A stretch of DNA of 64,000 nucleotides from Alteribacter populi (GTDB taxonomy: Bacteria; Bacillota; Bacilli; Bacillales; Salisediminibacteriaceae), in contig NZ_KZ293963.1 of assembly GCF_002352765.1 (NCBI RefSeq), positions 3,188,559 to 3,252,558 on the forward strand, read 5' to 3'. The notes under the pieces were generated by a model, which was given only the letters and a program-made list of their open reading frames with translations, had not been told where the DNA came from and ran no database searches. Within the stretch, counting starts at the first letter, position 1, and the number at the start of each line of letters is the position of its first letter. This document shows positions 41,546-49,440 of this stretch, one piece after another. A program made the position numbers and the translations under genes.

Positions 41546-42247
41546 CTAACGTTGGCTCAAGTAGCGGTTATATCGTTTTTCAAGCCTTTCTTGAAAATGA
41601 CCGATTATAATACATACAACCCAATAGATAAGAGCGGCAGTAATGTACATTGTCATACTGTCAAATGTTTGTCCGGCAACGAGCCTAGCGCCATACAGCA
41701 ATTCGTGTACTGTGATAACCGAAGCAAGAGACGTTCCTTTTACGATGTCCAGGAATATGTTAAACGTTGGCGGCAATGCAATCCGTGTTGCTTGTGGAAT
41801 AATAATTCGCTGCATCGTTTGCCAATAGTTCATTTGTAATGAGGCTGCTGACTCCCATTGTCCTCTAGGAACGGACATGATTGACGAACGAATCACCTCA
41901 GCGTTATATGCAGCAAAATTCAAGCTGATCCCTACTATAGCGGCGACGATTGCACTACTAAATTCAACTCCTAATACAGGGATGCCATAATAGAGAATGA
42001 AGAGGAAGACGAGTAGAGGTGTTCCTCTCATAAATGAAATATAAACACGTGCCGGCCATCTCCAAAACCAATGCTTTGACATTCGGGCAATGGCTAATAC
42101 TAGCCCGAGAAGCAAGGAGAAGACCATACTTAAGAGAGCGATGAGCATCGTGATTTGGAGCGCTTCAAGTAAAAAAGGCAGGGAGTCCCATGCAAGTTCA
42201 GGGTCATATAAGTACTCCCATTGTATTTGTCTAAACCATTCAAACAT
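41546..42247 (-). CDS. tcyB: polar amino acid (probably cystine) ABC transporter permease
   Basis: A 233-residue inner-membrane subunit with five helices. The HisM-type motif FMRGTPLLVFLFILYYGIP and the EAA loop IRSSIMSVPRGQWESAASLQ are present. ATG 42247 follows AAAAGGGG. Size matches TcyB (234). It lies between the ATPase gene and the binding-protein gene on the same strand, with an R2 repeat inserted between it and the binding-protein gene. Confidence 0.88.
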   Translation of the reverse strand: MFEWFRQIQWEYLYDPELAWDSLPFLLEALQITMLIALLSMVFSLLLGLVLAIARMSKHWFWRWPARVYISFMRGTPLLVFLFILYYGIPVLGVEFSSAIVAAIVGISLNFAAYNAEVIRSSIMSVPRGQWESAASLQMNYWQTMQRIIIPQATRIALPPTFNIFLDIVKGTSLASVITVHELLYGARLVAGQTFDSMTMYITAALIYWVVCIIIGHFQERLEKRYNRYLSQR

Positions 42248-42285
42248 AAGTATCCCCTTTTCTCGGACTTGTCGGAAGTTTAATT

Positions 42286-42425
42286 AAGAGTTAAGAAAGC
42301 ATAAAAATCTACGTTTCGGTGTCTAGCTCCAGGTGCCATCGGCTCGCGTCAAATATCCTGCCCGATCAAAAGTAAAAGCACTTTTGATCGGACAGAACAT
42401 TTGCATGTCGTCGGGTCTAACTAGG
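42286..42425 (+). repeat. R2 dispersed repeat, short form, copy 4
   Basis: AGAGTTAAGAAAGCATA, ATCTACGTTTCGG, TGTCTAGCTCCAGG and a tail with a perfect hairpin CCGATCAAAAGT/ACTTTTGATCGG. Paired with the copy at 46752, whose hairpin has changed bases but keeps the fold. It splits the amino-acid ABC operon. Confidence 0.82.
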
Positions 42426-42454
42426 CTTGGAGATAATCCTAGATTTCTTAAAAA

Positions 42455-42486
42455 AAAGATACAAGGAAAGCAATCCCTGTATCTTT
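42455..42486 (-). terminator. hairpin after the binding-protein gene
   Basis: AAAGATACAAGGA and TCCCTGTATCTTT arms with A- and T-runs on either side. It lies at the 3' end of the binding-protein gene and may attenuate transcription into the permease and ATPase genes. Confidence 0.8.
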
Positions 42487-42498
42487 TTCTATCGAGCT

Positions 42499-43374
42499 TT
42501 AGTTTCCTTCGAGACCGACAACCTCATCTTCATCAACAGGTTGAGAAATATCTTCACTTAAAAATTCTTCTGCTAATTCAGCAACGGTTCCGTCTTCAAG
42601 CATTTCAAGAATCACTTCATCAAGGACTTCTTTTAACGCTACATTGTCTTTTTTCATCATCATGACAGTTTCTGTCGAATGATATTTCACGGGTTCAGCA
42701 ACAACGAGTCGGTCATCGCCAAACTCTTCAAGAGTACGTTCTAAGACTAACCAATCATTCAAATAGGCATCTCGGTTTCCGTTAATTACGTCACGTAAAA
42801 TCGCCTCTGTTCCACCATCATAGGCTGTTCCATCTGCGCCGATATTCTCTGCAAACATCGCATAGTTACTCGTAAGCGATCCAAGGGCGACAGATACGCC
42901 TTCTAGGTCATGAGCAGAATCAAAACGATCCCGGTCTTCTGCTCTTACTACCGCAGATCCGTAGGAGAATTTATAAGGCTCTGTTAATTCAAATGTTTCT
43001 TGTCGTTCTTCTGTTATTGCAAAATCATTTGCTGCAACGTCAATTTGGCCATTTCTTAAGGCAGGTAAGATTCCATCAAAGTCCATTGTGCTAAATTCAA
43101 CTTCTAAATCTAAACGGTCGCCAATTTCTCGGGCCATTTCCACATCGAAACCTGTCAGCTCATTATTTTCATGAAAAGTAATTGGCGAGTATGTGCCCGA
43201 TGTTCCTACAACAAGTTTACCGGATTCCTGGATTTCATCCCAGGAAGTCTCCGTTTCTTCTGTGTCTTCAGAACCTGATGTATGATCCTCTTCTGTAGTG
43301 TTGTCTTCTGTTGTGCCACATGCAGCTAAACCTACTAAGAAGGATAATGATAATAGCGATACAAATTTTTTCAC
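42499..43374 (-). CDS. tcyA: amino-acid (probably cystine) ABC transporter substrate-binding lipoprotein
   Basis: A 291-residue lipoprotein with a signal peptide ending at GLAAC (Cys 19), an acidic Thr/Glu linker, and a type-2 periplasmic-binding fold of the polar-amino-acid group: KLVVGTSGTYSPITFHENNE, GFDVEMAREIGDRLDLEVEF, FDGILPALRNGQIDVAANDF and ITEERQETFELTEPY. The resemblance is closest to cystine-binding TcyA types. It is first in the operon behind a consensus promoter. Extracellular, handing substrate to the permease. Confidence 0.87.
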   Translation of the reverse strand: MKKFVSLLSLSFLVGLAACGTTEDNTTEEDHTSGSEDTEETETSWDEIQESGKLVVGTSGTYSPITFHENNELTGFDVEMAREIGDRLDLEVEFSTMDFDGILPALRNGQIDVAANDFAITEERQETFELTEPYKFSYGSAVVRAEDRDRFDSAHDLEGVSVALGSLTSNYAMFAENIGADGTAYDGGTEAILRDVINGNRDAYLNDWLVLERTLEEFGDDRLVVAEPVKYHSTETVMMMKKDNVALKEVLDEVILEMLEDGTVAELAEEFLSEDISQPVDEDEVVGLEGN

Positions 43375-43440
43375 TTTATTCAGCCCTCATTTCTTTTTTC
43401 CTATAATTCATAGTTGTTAAATCGGGATTGCGCTCAACGT

Positions 43441-43469
43441 ATAATATCACCTTTTAATTATAGTGTCAA
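43441..43469 (-). promoter_or_regulatory. SigA promoter of the amino-acid ABC operon
   Basis: On the minus strand, TTGACA (43469-43464), a 17-base spacer and TATTAT (43446-43441). It is 67 bp upstream of the binding-protein start. Confidence 0.8.
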
Positions 43470-43635
43470 TAAAAATTACAAAAATTCACTTGATCTTTTA
43501 TTATTTTCTAGGCATTTTTAGATACTACAGTATAAGTAGATTTCACAAAAATGAGGGCGAAGGAAGAGGTTAGTGTTGTCATCAGATTAAAAAAACGGTG
43601 CCGCACCATTCATTATTCAAAAGATGAGTATCAGA

Positions 43636-43713
43636 GGGCAGCTACCTTTACACCGAAACCCCAAGGAAAGAGCATCCTTGAGACTTCGGTGGGAGCTAGC
43701 GCTGTTTTTCTTA
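43636..43713. repeat. R3 dispersed repeat supplying the stop codon of the DinB gene
   Basis: GCAGCTACCTTTACACCG, a hairpin of CCCAAGGA and TCCTTGAG, then GCTAGCGCTGTTTTTCTTA. The terminal TTA is, on the minus strand, the TAA stop of the DinB gene at 43711. Confidence 0.82.
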
Positions 43714-44181
43714 GTCTAATTGATTAATGATCTGACGCAAACTGCCAAGGTGATACGCGGAATGGGCAAGGCCAGCAGCAGCTTGCTTCATTCTCAACTC
43801 ATTCCATTCAAGGTTGTCTAAAATCGTAAGTAGGTTTTCGTATTCCTCACGTAATTGGCTTTTAAAAGCTTGCCACGTACCTTCATCTACTTCGTGAATT
43901 TTCCAGCTCAATGACCAATCTATTTGACGATCTTCGTTTAATAGTTGTGCGGAGAAAACTTGTAAGTAATAAAGAGTGTGATGAACGTGAGCGGCGATGG
44001 AAGACTCTGAAGAAGACAGGATCATCGAAGCCTCTCGGGCATTGATCCGTTCAATGGTTCCAAATAATCCACAATTCGGTTCGCTGTTAGTATACCAGCT
44101 CCCTGATGATTCTTGACCTTCAAATGTTTCTTTAAATAACGTTTTAAATGGAACATGAATTTCCTGCTGCTCATTTCCCAT
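43711..44181 (-). CDS. DinB-family protein
   Basis: A 156-residue four-helix-bundle protein. The metal-binding His positions of the DinB/YfiT superfamily are seen at IAAHVHHTLYYLQ and at GLAHSAYHLGSLRQII near the end. The family includes thiol-dependent transferases (bacillithiol S-transferase relatives) and many uncharacterised stress proteins. ATG 44181 follows GAGGAGTG. The stop codon is part of an R3 repeat. Role not known. Confidence 0.83.
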   Translation of the reverse strand: MGNEQQEIHVPFKTLFKETFEGQESSGSWYTNSEPNCGLFGTIERINAREASMILSSSESSIAAHVHHTLYYLQVFSAQLLNEDRQIDWSLSWKIHEVDEGTWQAFKSQLREEYENLLTILDNLEWNELRMKQAAAGLAHSAYHLGSLRQIINQLD

Positions 44182-44336
44182 CACAATCACTCCTCATTAT
44201 TAATGGCTTCCACTACATTACTTAAGGATAGGGGGAGATAATTCCTTCTTTCTCGTAAAGAAAGTAAAAAACTAAAAAACCTTCCCAAAAAAGACAGGGG
44301 ACAGGAAAGTTTGTACCCTATTTTTTGAGAAGGGGA

Positions 44337-44381
44337 GTTAACAACGCTGTTTAATAGAAGACCGCTATGCGGTTTTTCTTA
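44337..44381. repeat. R3 right end supplying the stop codon of cotX
   Basis: GTTAACAACGCTGTTTAATA, then GACCGCTATGCGGTTTTTC and TTA. The final TTA is the TAA stop codon of the CotX-type gene on the minus strand, and the ACCGC-TAT-GCGGT hairpin is its likely terminator. Confidence 0.85.
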
Positions 44382-44870
44382 TAAGATATCTAGCTGAACA
44401 GAGATGAGGATTAAGAGTTGAACAAGAATCTGTATGCTTACTGATAGCTGGGTGTCAGTAGTTGTCACGTCAACGTTTTGAGAACCTTCAACTACAATCT
44501 TTTGAAGAGAAACTTGCTTGGTTTTAACAGATTGCATTAAGTCATTTGTAATATTTTCTGCTTGATTAGAGTCGGCAATAGAGATGCTTATTAGAATAAC
44601 GATGGCTGCTTGAAGAGCCGCTTGAAGATTGACAGCTGCTTTCGTGTCCGTTGTATTCACTGTTACGTCACAAGAGTTTCGCACCACGATCAACTCTTCT
44701 GACAATTGAAGTGTTTTGTTTTCGACCTGAGCATCTACTGTGTCTTGGTCTTTTTTGCAGAGAGGATGAGGTAGACCACTAAGGGCATTCCAGTCCGTTT
44801 GAGTACGGCGAGGATATCCTGTTCCTGCTACAGGAGTTTGGTTTTTTACAACATAATAACCATGTTTCAT
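44379..44870 (-). CDS. cotX: spore coat protein, CotX family
   Basis: A 163-residue protein with two copies of the CotX/CotV domain: about residues 50-98 (VVRNSCDVTVNTTDTKAAVN, then AIVILISISI) and 115-163 (VVEGSQNVDVTTTDTQLSVS, then LLILISVQLDIL). CotX-type proteins form the insoluble outer coat or crust of spores. ATG 44870 follows GAGGAGGTG. A SigK promoter lies upstream, giving late mother-cell expression. A second coat-type gene is directly upstream with its own SigK promoter. The stop codon belongs to an R3 repeat. Confidence 0.88.
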   Translation of the reverse strand: MKHGYYVVKNQTPVAGTGYPRRTQTDWNALSGLPHPLCKKDQDTVDAQVENKTLQLSEELIVVRNSCDVTVNTTDTKAAVNLQAALQAAIVILISISIADSNQAENITNDLMQSVKTKQVSLQKIVVEGSQNVDVTTTDTQLSVSIQILVQLLILISVQLDIL

Positions 44871-44894
44871 TTACTTCACCTCCTCACTTTGTAA

Positions 44895-44922
44895 TATCCT
44901 ATGAAAGGCGATGTGACTTGTT
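44895..44922 (-). promoter_or_regulatory. SigK promoter of cotX
   Basis: On the minus strand, AACA at the -35 and CATAGGATA at the -10 separated by 16 bases, an exact fit to the SigK pattern (mACm, then CATAnnnTA). Confidence 0.8.
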
Positions 44923-44947
44923 TGGACAAACTATTCAGTCAAACTAC

Positions 44948-45271
44948 CTATTTTTTCTTTTTGCGGTATAAATAGGGTTTTCTCATAATTTCAAGTGTTT
45001 TTGCAACTGTTTCTTCTTGAACTATTTGGGGTGAAGATGGAGGGTTGTTATTCTTATTTGCATTAGTCGTTTTAGTAGCTTTAGGAGCGGTTGCTCTTTT
45101 TGTCTCTGCATTTTGAAGGAATGTCTTCACTTCCCCTTCCATATCATTGACAATATCTCTCAAGCGAGCTTTTTGTTCATCAGTTAAGTCAGATTTTATT
45201 TTTTTTACATTATGCTTTTGGAAGGTTTTTTCGACGAGCATTTCTAAAAGTTTATTGGTCGAGTTCACCAT
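44948..45271 (-). CDS. probable spore coat protein next to cotX
   Basis: A 107-residue soluble protein. ATG 45271 follows AAGGAGGC. The N-terminal half is helical (KLLEMLVEKTFQKHNVKKIK, EQKARLRDIVNDMEGEVKTF), the middle is Lys/Thr/Asn/Pro-rich and low in complexity, and the end is very basic (RKPYLYRKKKK). Size, composition, position before cotX and its own SigK promoter make it a likely coat protein, comparable in place and size to CotW in the cotVWXYZ cluster. Sequence similarity to CotW is not claimed. Confidence 0.68.
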   Translation of the reverse strand: MVNSTNKLLEMLVEKTFQKHNVKKIKSDLTDEQKARLRDIVNDMEGEVKTFLQNAETKRATAPKATKTTNANKNNNPPSSPQIVQEETVAKTLEIMRKPYLYRKKKK

Positions 45272-45306
45272 TACTGCCTCCTTCCTTGGTAGAGTTGTAG
45301 ACATGA

Positions 45307-45333
45307 TAGTGTATGTACCATATTTCGATTGGT
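45307..45333 (-). promoter_or_regulatory. SigK promoter of the coat-type gene
   Basis: On the minus strand, ACC (45333-45331) is followed 15 bases later by CATACACTA (45315-45307), an exact match to the SigK -10 pattern. Confidence 0.78.
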
Positions 45334-45439
45334 ATGGACAGATCATCTATTTTTTTAAAAAAGCGAAGAATATGCGGATGGCATGGGAGAGGCGACTAGC
45401 TTTGTACGTAAGGCCCGGTCAGGTTTTAGGTAAAAAAAT

Positions 45440-45464
45440 AAGCTCCCAATATTGATGGGAGCTC
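45440..45464. terminator. hairpin after the DinB gene
   Basis: AGCTCCCAAT and ATGGGAGCT arms around a short loop, preceded by an A-run that becomes a T-run for the minus strand. Confidence 0.75.
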
Positions 45465-45480
45465 ATCTTATGAATGGTAA

Positions 45481-45969
45481 TTAGGAATTCATTTGTAGAG
45501 AGTGAATGCTTTCTCCAATATAGGAAGAATATAAAAAGCTTGCTACTTCTTTTACGTGCTTTTCATCATGTTTACAAAGCGCCTCTACGTATTCAAGGAG
45601 TGTATAATGAGTGTTTGCAACAGTGAAGGAAGTCGACAGTTCTGAGGCGTGAAAGCGTTCTGCAAGTTTTAATCGAGAAATAATAGCTTTGTCAATGAGA
45701 GTGTTTTTTGAGAGTGTTTTAGAAAATTGCTCAGCTTCTCTGTTCAATGATTCTACGCTGTTTTTGCAGCTAGGCATTGCTTCTCCCTTAAGCATATACG
45801 GGAGTCTTTCAGTTACTATGAATTGGTCCCAATAATAAAAATGTGCGACGATGGCAGCCGTTGACCATTTTCCTTCTGCAATAGGCTGATAAAAAGTTTC
45901 ATCATCTATTTGATTAAGGTGATTAAAGAAGGAAGTCAACTGTTCAAACTTTGAAATAACTGTGTTCAT
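45481..45969 (-). CDS. DinB-family protein
   Basis: A 162-residue DinB/YfiT-like helical bundle. EGKWSTAAIVAHFYYWDQF near residue 35 and KHDEKHVKEVASFL near the end carry the metal-ligand His residues. ATG 45969 has GAGGG in front and was preferred to an ATG four codons earlier. Not closely similar to the other DinB protein at 43711. Function unknown, possibly thiol-linked. Confidence 0.82.
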   Translation of the reverse strand: MNTVISKFEQLTSFFNHLNQIDDETFYQPIAEGKWSTAAIVAHFYYWDQFIVTERLPYMLKGEAMPSCKNSVESLNREAEQFSKTLSKNTLIDKAIISRLKLAERFHASELSTSFTVANTHYTLLEYVEALCKHDEKHVKEVASFLYSSYIGESIHSLQMNS

Positions 45970-46253
45970 CCAATCCCTCATTCTATTTTTTTATTCCAGT
46001 AAAACTACTTCCTCAATTGTATGAAAATTCCTCATAAAAAGAAAGAAAACTCACACGATTTAGATAAATAGTTCTATAGATAAGAGTGAAAATGACTAGT
46101 TACCCAGTATATCGTATGAGTCCTTTTCACATGATTACGATTATTTATGTAAAGACAAGGCTCATTTTAAGGTTGTAGGTGTTGAAAAAGTCCTGCATTA
46201 CAACGGGTAATCTTAATAAAATTGTCTTTAGTAAACAGCCTTACTCAAAAAGA

Positions 46254-46285
46254 AAAAGCCCGCATTAACATACGGGCTTTTTTTT
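46254..46285. terminator. bidirectional terminator
   Basis: AAAAGCCCG and CGGGCTTTT around ten bases, with A-run and T-run on the two sides. Ends the mini-gene at 46303 on the minus strand. Confidence 0.87.
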
Positions 46286-46302
46286 AGGGGAGATGCTACT
46301 AT

Positions 46303-46377
46303 TTAGTAGGTGCAAGAGCAGCCAACAATGACAAGCAATACAAACAAAACAACCACAAAAGCGAAAGTGTTTTTCAT
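46303..46377 (-). CDS. YjcZ-like sporulation mini-protein 1
   Basis: Twenty-four codons beginning ATG 46377, 8 bases after AAGGAGG. The product is one hydrophobic helix ending in Cys-Ser-Cys (FAFVVVLFVLLVIVGCSCTY). YjcZ/YjcZ-like proteins of Bacillus, about 25-50 residues with a VLFILLVIVG helix, are expressed in sporulation and linked to the coat. A terminator follows directly. Too short for statistics, but the ribosome binding site and the family motif support it. Confidence 0.72.
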   Translation of the reverse strand: MKNTFAFVVVLFVLLVIVGCSCTY

Positions 46378-46566
46378 CGAAATTCCTCCTTAACTCACCA
46401 GATCTTGAGGGGGATCTTTCAAGGCGGGCGTCCATTTGAAAGAATTTAAGGAATACCACGAATGTCCGGTTTTGCAGGGTTGTCATTTACCATTACACGA
46501 AATACGCAAAGGAGGCTTGCTTTTCTTGATATGGTGAATGGAGTTGGCTCTATAGCTTATTGTTTA

Positions 46567-46650
46567 TTATTTAAAGCAAGAGCAGCCAATAATAACTAAA
46601 AGGATAAACAACACTAAAATCAACGCAAAGCTGTTGCCGTAGCCCATCAT
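46567..46650 (-). CDS. YjcZ-like sporulation mini-protein 2
   Basis: Twenty-seven codons starting at ATG 46650 (or the next ATG, 46647) behind AGGAGGAGAT. MMGYGNSFALILVLFILLVI then IGCSCFK is the YjcZ pattern: short Gly/aromatic head, a VLFILLVII helix, and the Cys-Ser-Cys end also found in mini-protein 1. The two genes lie 190 bp apart on the same strand and are probably paralogues from tandem duplication. Confidence 0.75.
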   Translation of the reverse strand: MMGYGNSFALILVLFILLVIIGCSCFK

Positions 46651-46751
46651 ATCTCCTCCTGTTTTTAAATATTTGAGAGGCCTCTCACTGATACTCTATG
46701 TGAAAATTGAAAAAGAGTATGGACAAGTGAGGGAGGTAATTTGCCTGTTTT

Positions 46752-46910
46752 TCTAAGAGTTAAGGAAAGCATAAAAATTTACGTTTCTATGTCTAGCTCC
46801 AGGCGCAATCAGCTCGTGTGTCAAACAACCTGCCCGATTAAAAGTAAATAGCACTTTTTATCGGGCAGAACATTTGTATTTCGCTGTTAAGCAGGTGGCT
46901 TGCGCTTGTT
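46752..46910 (+). repeat. R2 dispersed repeat, short form, copy 5
   Basis: AGAGTTAAGGAAAGCATA, TTTACGTTTC, TGTCTAGCTCCAGGCGC and a hairpin CTGCCCGATTAAAAGT/ACTTTTTATCGGGCAG with the same loop region as the copy at 42286. Ends in GGTGGCTTGCGCTTG. Confidence 0.82.
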
Positions 46911-46996
46911 TAGTAAGCAAAATATTGATAAGTTCGTTTGAATCATTTGGTTATTCAATATTTATAGCTAAATTGGTACAAAAAAAGAAAAAACAA

Positions 46997-47054
46997 TTGA
47001 CAATGATTCTCAATCCCATTATCATTAGGATTACAGTATTGAGAATCATTATCA
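46997..47054 (+). promoter_or_regulatory. Fur-controlled promoter
   Basis: TTGACA (46997-47002), 17 bases, TATCAT (47020-47025). Two 7-1-7 Fur boxes, TGACAATGATTCTCA (46998-47012) on the -35 and TGAGAATCATTATCA (47040-47054) downstream. Fur with iron would cover both the promoter and start region of the iron-binding lipoprotein gene. Confidence 0.88.
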
Positions 47055-47081
47055 TTACATAGTTCATAGGAGGAAAATGAA

Positions 47082-48167
47082 ATGCGAAAGTGGTTTATGG
47101 TAGGTTCAATGGCACTAATGGCTTTAGGAATTGCAGCGTGTGGTACAGATTCTGATGATAGTACAGATGAAAGCGCCGGTAATGGTGGGGACGGTGAATC
47201 TGCAGCTGAAGAAACAGGAGAACTTATTGTATATTCCTCAAGAAATGAAACGTTTGTTGATGAATTATTAGCAAAGTTTGAAGAAGATACAGGCATTACA
47301 GTAGAAGCTTTTCATGGTGGTGACAATGCCATTAATCGTTTAAAGACAGAAGCAGAGGCAGATAACGTATCTGCAGATATTTTCATTTCAAATGATGTTG
47401 GTGCACTCGAACATTTGAGAATGGAAGAATTGCTTCAAGAGTCTGATCCTGAAGGGATCGACACAATTGATGAAAATTATCGTGCAGATGATAATTCATG
47501 GTTTGCACTGTCAGCCAGAACACGTGTCCTAATGTATAACAAAGATATGATTACAGAAGAAGAAATGCCGAAAAACATTTGGGATCTAACAGACTCTGAC
47601 TGGAAGGGTGAATTTGCGATTACCCGTGGTGGAAATGGGGGTATGATTGGCCACGTTTCAGCACTTCGTCAAGAGTGGGGAGACGAACAAACTTCTGAAT
47701 GGCTTGAAGCAATCAGTGAGAATGCCGGAACGATTACAGATGGTCATGGTGACATCCGTCGTGCTGTAGGAGCTGGAGAGTTTGCCTTTGGACTTGTTAA
47801 CAACTATTACTACCATCAACAACTCCAAGAACCAACAGACAATAATGTAGGCGTTATTTATCCCGATCAAGATGATGGTGACATGGGAGCAGTAGTTAAT
47901 GCAGCAGGTATCGGGCATATTGCTGATAACCCGAATGCGCAAAGCGCTGAAGTGTTCTTAGAGTGGATCTTAGAACTGGAAAATCAGCGTGAGTTCTCTT
48001 TTAATTCTTTAGAAGTACCAATTAACCCCGATGTTGAGGCGATTGAAGGTGCAGCTTCAATTGATGAATACAAAACTCACGATATGCCGTTAAGTCAGCT
48101 TGGTGAAGTTTGGGAAGATACGCGAACACTTATTGAACAATCAGGACTCGACTTAGAAATTAGATAA
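47082..48167 (+). CDS. iron(III) ABC transporter substrate-binding lipoprotein
   Basis: A 361-residue lipoprotein with a signal peptide ending at GIAAC (Cys 20), a Gly/Glu-rich linker, and an FbpA/FutA-type ferric-binding fold (GELIVYSSRNETFVDELLAK, GGDNAINRLKTEAEADNVSA, ADIFISNDVGALEHL, GLVNNYYYHQQL). The YYYH stretch holds the tyrosines that bind Fe3+ in this family. The gene is behind a double Fur box but has no permease or ATPase beside it and ends at a terminator, so the membrane partners must be elsewhere. Confidence 0.9.
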   Translation: MRKWFMVGSMALMALGIAACGTDSDDSTDESAGNGGDGESAAEETGELIVYSSRNETFVDELLAKFEEDTGITVEAFHGGDNAINRLKTEAEADNVSADIFISNDVGALEHLRMEELLQESDPEGIDTIDENYRADDNSWFALSARTRVLMYNKDMITEEEMPKNIWDLTDSDWKGEFAITRGGNGGMIGHVSALRQEWGDEQTSEWLEAISENAGTITDGHGDIRRAVGAGEFAFGLVNNYYYHQQLQEPTDNNVGVIYPDQDDGDMGAVVNAAGIGHIADNPNAQSAEVFLEWILELENQREFSFNSLEVPINPDVEAIEGAASIDEYKTHDMPLSQLGEVWEDTRTLIEQSGLDLEIR

Positions 48168-48190
48168 AAAGACAAAACGAACCGACTTTC

Positions 48191-48217
48191 GCCCGCTGTG
48201 TATTTCATAGCGGGCTT
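48191..48217 (+). terminator. rho-independent terminator
   Basis: GCCCGCTGTG and CATAGCGGGC around TATTT, followed by TTT and an A-run. Confidence 0.83.
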
Positions 48218-48256
48218 TAAAAAATACTTCGGCTCCGCTCACAGATTAAGCTTGTC

Positions 48257-48286
48257 TTTACATTTGTTCTGCTGAGTCGCTATAAT
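48257..48286 (+). promoter_or_regulatory. promoter of the LacI-family gene
   Basis: TTTACA, 18 bases, then a perfect TATAAT, 29 bp before the start codon. Confidence 0.65.
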
Positions 48287-48314
48287 ATGTCCAGATGTTG
48301 AATGAGGTGAAAAT

Positions 48315-49307
48315 ATGGTAACGATTAGTGATATTGCAAAATTGGCTAATGTCTCGCGGACAACTGTTTCAAGGGTGTTGAACAATTCTGGATATGTGAG
48401 TGAAACAGCAAGAGAGCGTGTACATAAAGCTATTAAAGAAACAGGTTACGTCCCAAGCGAGCAGGCGAAATCTCTCCGTACTAAAAGAACGCAAGTCATT
48501 GGCGTAATATTACCTAAGATCAGTACAGAAACAGCCAGCCGTGTAGTTGATGGGATTGATGCGGAATTGAGTCCTCGGGGGTATCAGATTTTACTAGCCA
48601 ATGCCAACCTCCAAATCGAGAAAGAGATTGAACAAATGAAATTGTTACAAAGCAGAAGAGTGGACGGAATTATTTTGCTTGCCACTAATATTGAAAATAA
48701 ATTATTGGATGCTATTAAGGAACTCAAGATTCCATTAGTGGCACTAGGCCAGGATATTCCCGATGTATCTTCTGTTGTTTATGACGATTATCACGCAGCT
48801 AAACAATTGACCGAGGTGATGATTGAAAAAGGACACAATCGTATCGGGTTTATCGGTGTAAATGAAAGTGACAGAGCTGTTGGCATGTTGCGGAAGAAAG
48901 GATATCTTGATGCGATGCATAAGTATCGTCTTCCAGTCGAAACTTCCTGGGTTCAAAAAGGTATTTTTGATATCCAAACAGGGTATGTGGCAGTCAAGAA
49001 AATTTTAGAAGCGAGTAAGACTCCTCCGACCGCTATTTTTGCAGTAACTGATCGTTTAGCTATTGGAGCGCTGGAGTATTTAAAAGAAAAGGACATAAAA
49101 GTACCAGATCAAATGGCGATTTCCGGGATCGGGGCTTCCGAAATTTCCAAGTATGTAACGCCACCGCTCACTACCGTGGACTACCACAACGAGAAGGCTG
49201 GAATGAGAGTGGCTGCACTCCTCCTTGATGAAATTGAAAACAATATAGAGAAAAAAAGGAAATTGTCGATGGACTATAGACTTATCATTCGAGATAGTTT
49301 AAGATGA
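48315..49307 (+). CDS. LacI-family repressor, probable sucrose PTS regulator
   Basis: A 330-residue regulator. Residues 3-24 are the LacI helix-turn-helix (TISDIAKLANVSRTTVSRVL), followed by the hinge (VPSEQAKSLRTKRT) and a sugar-binding core with VIGVILPKISTETA, AIFAVTDRLAIGALEYL and TVDYHNEKAGMRVAALLL. This resembles ScrR-type repressors of sucrose genes. Two ATGGAATCGATT operators lie between it and the PTS gene. Start ATG 48315 follows GAGGTG. Inducer not certain. Confidence 0.87.
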   Translation: MVTISDIAKLANVSRTTVSRVLNNSGYVSETARERVHKAIKETGYVPSEQAKSLRTKRTQVIGVILPKISTETASRVVDGIDAELSPRGYQILLANANLQIEKEIEQMKLLQSRRVDGIILLATNIENKLLDAIKELKIPLVALGQDIPDVSSVVYDDYHAAKQLTEVMIEKGHNRIGFIGVNESDRAVGMLRKKGYLDAMHKYRLPVETSWVQKGIFDIQTGYVAVKKILEASKTPPTAIFAVTDRLAIGALEYLKEKDIKVPDQMAISGIGASEISKYVTPPLTTVDYHNEKAGMRVAALLLDEIENNIEKKRKLSMDYRLIIRDSLR

Positions 49308-49310
49308 TTT

Positions 49311-49372
49311 ATGGAATCGATTACATATAAGGTTTTCTCTCTTTTTTTTGAGCTTTATGGAATCGATTCCAT
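49311..49372. promoter_or_regulatory. pair of LacI-family operators
   Basis: ATGGAATCGATTACAT (49311-49326) and the perfect palindrome ATGGAATCGATTCCAT (49357-49372), 46 bp apart. Both have the central CG of LacI/CcpA sites and could also serve as weak cre boxes. They lie between the repressor stop codon and the PTS gene start. Confidence 0.82.
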
Positions 49373-49440
49373 GCTTGAAACATATTTGAATTGAACACAA
49401 ATTAATGGACATAATTTCAATGATAGGAAGGAGATTATCG

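Noticed and set aside
44290..44330. GACAGGGGACAGG stretch near the CotX gene as a possible regulatory site
   Set aside because: A short imperfect direct repeat only. Not near a promoter and not seen elsewhere in the window.
46459..46593. Plus-strand 45-codon frame beginning MSGFAGLSFTITR between the two mini-genes
   Set aside because: It begins like a YjcZ protein but lacks the hydrophobic helix and ends antisense to mini-protein 2. Probably chance.
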